From Methanolobus sp. UBA474 (GTDB lineage: Archaea; Halobacteriota; Methanosarcinia; Methanosarcinales; Methanosarcinaceae): 14,049 nt of DNA. The position numbers were made by a program, and so were the translations under genes. Below, one piece after another: positions 13,424 through 14,049 of this stretch (the first letter of the stretch is position 1; each line of letters opens with the position of its first letter). Location of the stretch: positions 1 to 14,049 of the forward strand of contig DANZ01000162.1 of the NCBI GenBank assembly GCA_002501695.1, read 5' to 3'. The notes beneath the pieces are model-generated. The model was not told the DNA's origin and searched no databases. It saw only the letters and a list, made by a program, of their open reading frames with translations.

Positions 13424-14049
13424 TGCCGTATGACCTCCGGGTTGAGATCATAGAGCAGGCTATTTTCCACATATCCGAAGAAGAGGCACTTTTCACAATT
13501 TGCTGAGGTCTCCTTTCTTTCTTTCCGTGTCCTCTTCCACACATTCGCAATGCCGTCCCTTATATTGCCTACTGGCTCCCTGTGCACCCTGCAGTTCTCT
13601 ATGCTCCCGTCTGATGCGACACACAATATCAGGTCGCTGGCATGGCATGTATAATCTGTTCTCAGGTCCCGTACCATTGCCAGGTATGTCAGAGAGTTTA
13701 TGATCGGATAGCCCTGCTTTTTCATTCCGATGATCCTGTCTACAGTGGTGCGGTATTTTTCCACATCTCTTATGCCAAGCTCTTTCCATGTCTCTGATGC
13801 GATGCTGCCAAATTCGTACATGGGTTCAAAGGATATCTTCAGATCGAGGTCCTTTGCAAGGTGAATGAGCTCCTCGATATCATCAAGATTCTTCCCGCTG
13901 ATAACGCAGTTTAACAGCACAGGCCTGCCCATTACTTCACGTGCCTTGATAATGCCGGGCAGTATCCTCTCAAGATCTACCCCCCTGATCTCCTTATAGC
14001 TGGCTGTGCCGTCTACTGACACCGAGAGGTAATCAAGGTGAACAAGTTC
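13408..14049 (-). CDS. Radical SAM protein with SPASM-like C-terminal cysteines (partial, N-terminus outside window)
   Basis: The frame is open from the window edge at 14049 to the stop at 13408-13410, 213 codons. The visible part starts inside a radical SAM barrel: LDYLSVSVDG is the usual beta-strand motif, followed by ILPGIIKAREVMGRPVLLNC and a strand-helix alternation. The CX3CX2C cluster that defines the family would lie before 14049 and is not seen. A C-terminal cysteine set (visible residues C135, C143, C153, C185, C188) in a CX7CX9C...CX2C pattern with ASDGS between resembles SPASM/Twitch auxiliary iron-sulfur domains. A GTG at 14022 in the same frame lies inside the barrel and is not the start. 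The substrate cannot be told. The gene converges on the SAM hydrolase gene and overlaps its 3' end by 16 bp. Confidence 0.88.
   Translation of the reverse strand, partial: ELVHLDYLSVSVDGTASYKEIRGVDLERILPGIIKAREVMGRPVLLNCVISGKNLDDIEELIHLAKDLDLKISFEPMYEFGSIASETWKELGIRDVEKYRTTVDRIIGMKKQGYPIINSLTYLAMVRDLRTDYTCHASDLILCVASDGSIENCRVHREPVGNIRDGIANVWKRTRKERKETSANCEKCLFFGYVENSLLYDLNPEVIRHYDWM

Noticed and set aside
14020..14022. GTG on the - strand as start of the radical SAM gene
   Set aside because: The same frame is open upstream to the window edge, and LDYLSVSVDG is a barrel strand interior to the family, so the true start is outside the window.
1..14049. CRISPR array, tRNA, rRNA, insertion sequence or prophage
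   Set aside because: No regularly spaced repeats, no tRNA cloverleaf or CCA-end pattern, no transposase or integrase motif and no long terminal inverted repeats were seen on either strand.

Overview
This 14 kb window reads as chromosomal DNA of a euryarchaeon. The sequence-level evidence is an archaeal TATA-binding protein gene, archaeal TATA boxes, GAGG/GGTGA ribosome binding sites, a Mre11-Rad50 pair, and an AglJ-type glycosyltransferase. The short archaeal/anaerobe-type ThiC and the protein styles most resemble methanogens of the order Methanosarcinales. That placement is recognition from memory, because no methanogenesis gene is present to prove it. I see no mobile element, CRISPR array, rRNA or tRNA.

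Region 1 (1-9197, all + strand) is a genome-maintenance block: the 3' end of mre11, rad50, an unrecognised coiled-coil/disordered protein, then smc, scpA and scpB. Start and stop codons overlap at mre11/rad50 (ATGA) and smc/scpA (TTGA), and scpB follows scpA by 18 nt, which points to translational coupling. Mre11-Rad50 processes DNA ends; SMC-ScpA-ScpB is the condensin-type loop-extruding complex. The 267-residue protein between them has its own probable promoter. It also has a tiny upstream reading frame fused to it by ATGA and a C-terminal tail with three copies of a Y-x-x-V/A-E-like motif. It is the least understood gene here.

Region 2 (9198-10860): a 152-nt regulatory gap with several TATA boxes and inverted repeats leads into tbp, the general transcription factor. 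An AglJ-like membrane-anchored glycosyltransferase follows 11 nt later and is probably cotranscribed.

Region 3 (10861-12637): a 363-nt AT-rich gap without a credible gene carries four inverted repeats and a thiC promoter. thiC (HMP-phosphate synthase of thiamine biosynthesis) follows. A 12-bp hairpin that overlaps its stop codon, followed by T-tracts, forms a strong terminator candidate.

Region 4 (12638-14049): a probably leaderless gene for a SAM hydrolase (DUF62 family) runs convergently into, and overlaps by 16 bp, a radical SAM gene on the - strand. The radical SAM gene is cut by the window edge.

Most of the window is ordinary housekeeping DNA. The most unusual points are the unknown rad50-smc linker protein, a roughly 215-residue C-terminal extension on ScpB, and the palindromes upstream of tbp and thiC, two of which share the TTAAGT/ACTTAA half-site.
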